Below, piece by piece: positions 5,855 through 6,147 of a stretch of DNA of 6,147 nt. Location: contig JACQDI010000828.1 of assembly GCA_016201195.1 (NCBI GenBank), positions 1 to 6,147 on the forward strand. Direction: 5' to 3'. A program made the translations under genes and the position numbers. How positions within the stretch are numbered: position 1 is the first letter of the stretch; each line of letters opens with the position of its first letter. Origin of the DNA: Acidobacteriota bacterium (GTDB taxonomy: Bacteria > Acidobacteriota > Terriglobia > Bryobacterales > JACQDG01). The notes beneath the pieces were generated by a model, which worked only from the letters and a program-made list of their open reading frames with translations, did no database searches and had not been told where the DNA came from.

Positions 5855-6147
5855 CTACCTCATCTCAACGTCCCGCGGCGAAACCGGCGGGTGGCTTGCC
5901 AGGATCTCCGCGATCCTCTCACAGGCGTGCCCATCCCCATAAGGATTATGCCGCCGGGACAGCTCCTGGTAGTGGGCGGGGTCATCCAGCAGAGCGCCGG
6001 CCTCGTGCAGGATTCTCTCCACATCCGTGCCCACCAGCCGCACCGTCCCGGCGCGCACCGCCTCCGGGCGCTCGGTTTTTTCACGTAGCACCAATACCGG
6101 CTTGCCCAGCGACGGCCCCTCCTCCTGTACCCCACCCGAGTCGCTGA
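5855..6147 (-). CDS. wecB: UDP-N-acetylglucosamine 2-epimerase (non-hydrolysing), C-terminal part; 5' end beyond window
   Basis: The last 96 codons of a WecB/MnaA-type enzyme, which interconverts UDP-GlcNAc and UDP-ManNAc in the cytoplasm for surface polysaccharide synthesis. The visible piece begins with SDSGGVQEEGPSLGKPV, the conserved UDP-binding loop of the GT-B-like C-terminal domain, then VLREKTERPEAVRAGTVRLVG and the closing helices (YQELSRRHNPYGDGHACERIAEIL). It ends with about 14 non-conserved residues after the last helix. This half carries the nucleotide-binding motif; the N-terminal domain is outside the window. It is upstream of and co-directional with the ATPase gene (21-bp gap), so read-through from wecB could feed the module. 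A 10-bp direct repeat (5899-5908) lies in its last codons. Composition is GC-rich like trmFO and xerC. Confidence 0.93.
   Translation of the reverse strand, partial: SDSGGVQEEGPSLGKPVLVLREKTERPEAVRAGTVRLVGTDVERILHEAGALLDDPAHYQELSRRHNPYGDGHACERIAEILASHPPVSPRDVEMR
5899..5908. repeat. Right copy of the 10-bp direct repeat, in the wecB 3' end
   Basis: CCAGGATCTC, identical to 4040-4049, falling on the Glu-Ile-Leu codons that end the last recognisable wecB helix. With the left copy it brackets the entire ATPase/Toprim pair (about 1.86 kb). Confidence 0.4.

Overview
The window is GC-rich bacterial chromosome carrying single-copy housekeeping-type genes with one small accessory module. The lineage looks like Acidobacteriota (Solibacter/Bryobacter-like). 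The reasons are high GC, a folate/FAD-dependent TrmFO, a short TatA, a Lys-rich-tailed HU with an Ala-rich N-terminus, and a PafA-type secreted phosphatase. This is inference from overall character; another GC-rich, TrmFO-bearing phylum is possible.

Left part (1-1647). A minus-strand gene runs off the left edge and encodes the N-terminal 284 residues of an exported PafA-like alkaline phosphatase. A 193-bp gap follows. It holds a large imperfect palindrome (883-953), a 10-bp perfect palindrome and a near-consensus sigma70 promoter. That promoter drives tatA (+) with a leader of only about 10 nt. A strong hairpin/T-run terminator separates tatA from a convergent HU-family gene (-), which has its own clear promoter.

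Centre (1779-4002). trmFO and xerC lie on the plus strand and overlap by 32 bp. They form a two-gene unit for tRNA U54 methylation and chromosome dimer resolution. The same pair is adjacent in Firmicutes, where hslV-hslU follow; here they do not.

Right part (4048-6147). Three minus-strand genes are read toward xerC: the 3' end of wecB (UDP-GlcNAc 2-epimerase), an OLD/RecF-like ABC ATPase, and a small Toprim-like (DUF4276-type) protein. The last two are separated by 4 nt. They resemble the two-component ABC-ATPase plus Toprim modules of phage defence (OLD, PARIS and RloAB-like logic). Sampled lines of the module are 52-60% GC, against about 65-73% in the genes on either side. A 10-bp direct repeat lies at its two ends (4040-4049 and 5899-5908). 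I infer a recently acquired defence-like cassette between xerC and wecB. It is the most interesting content of the window.
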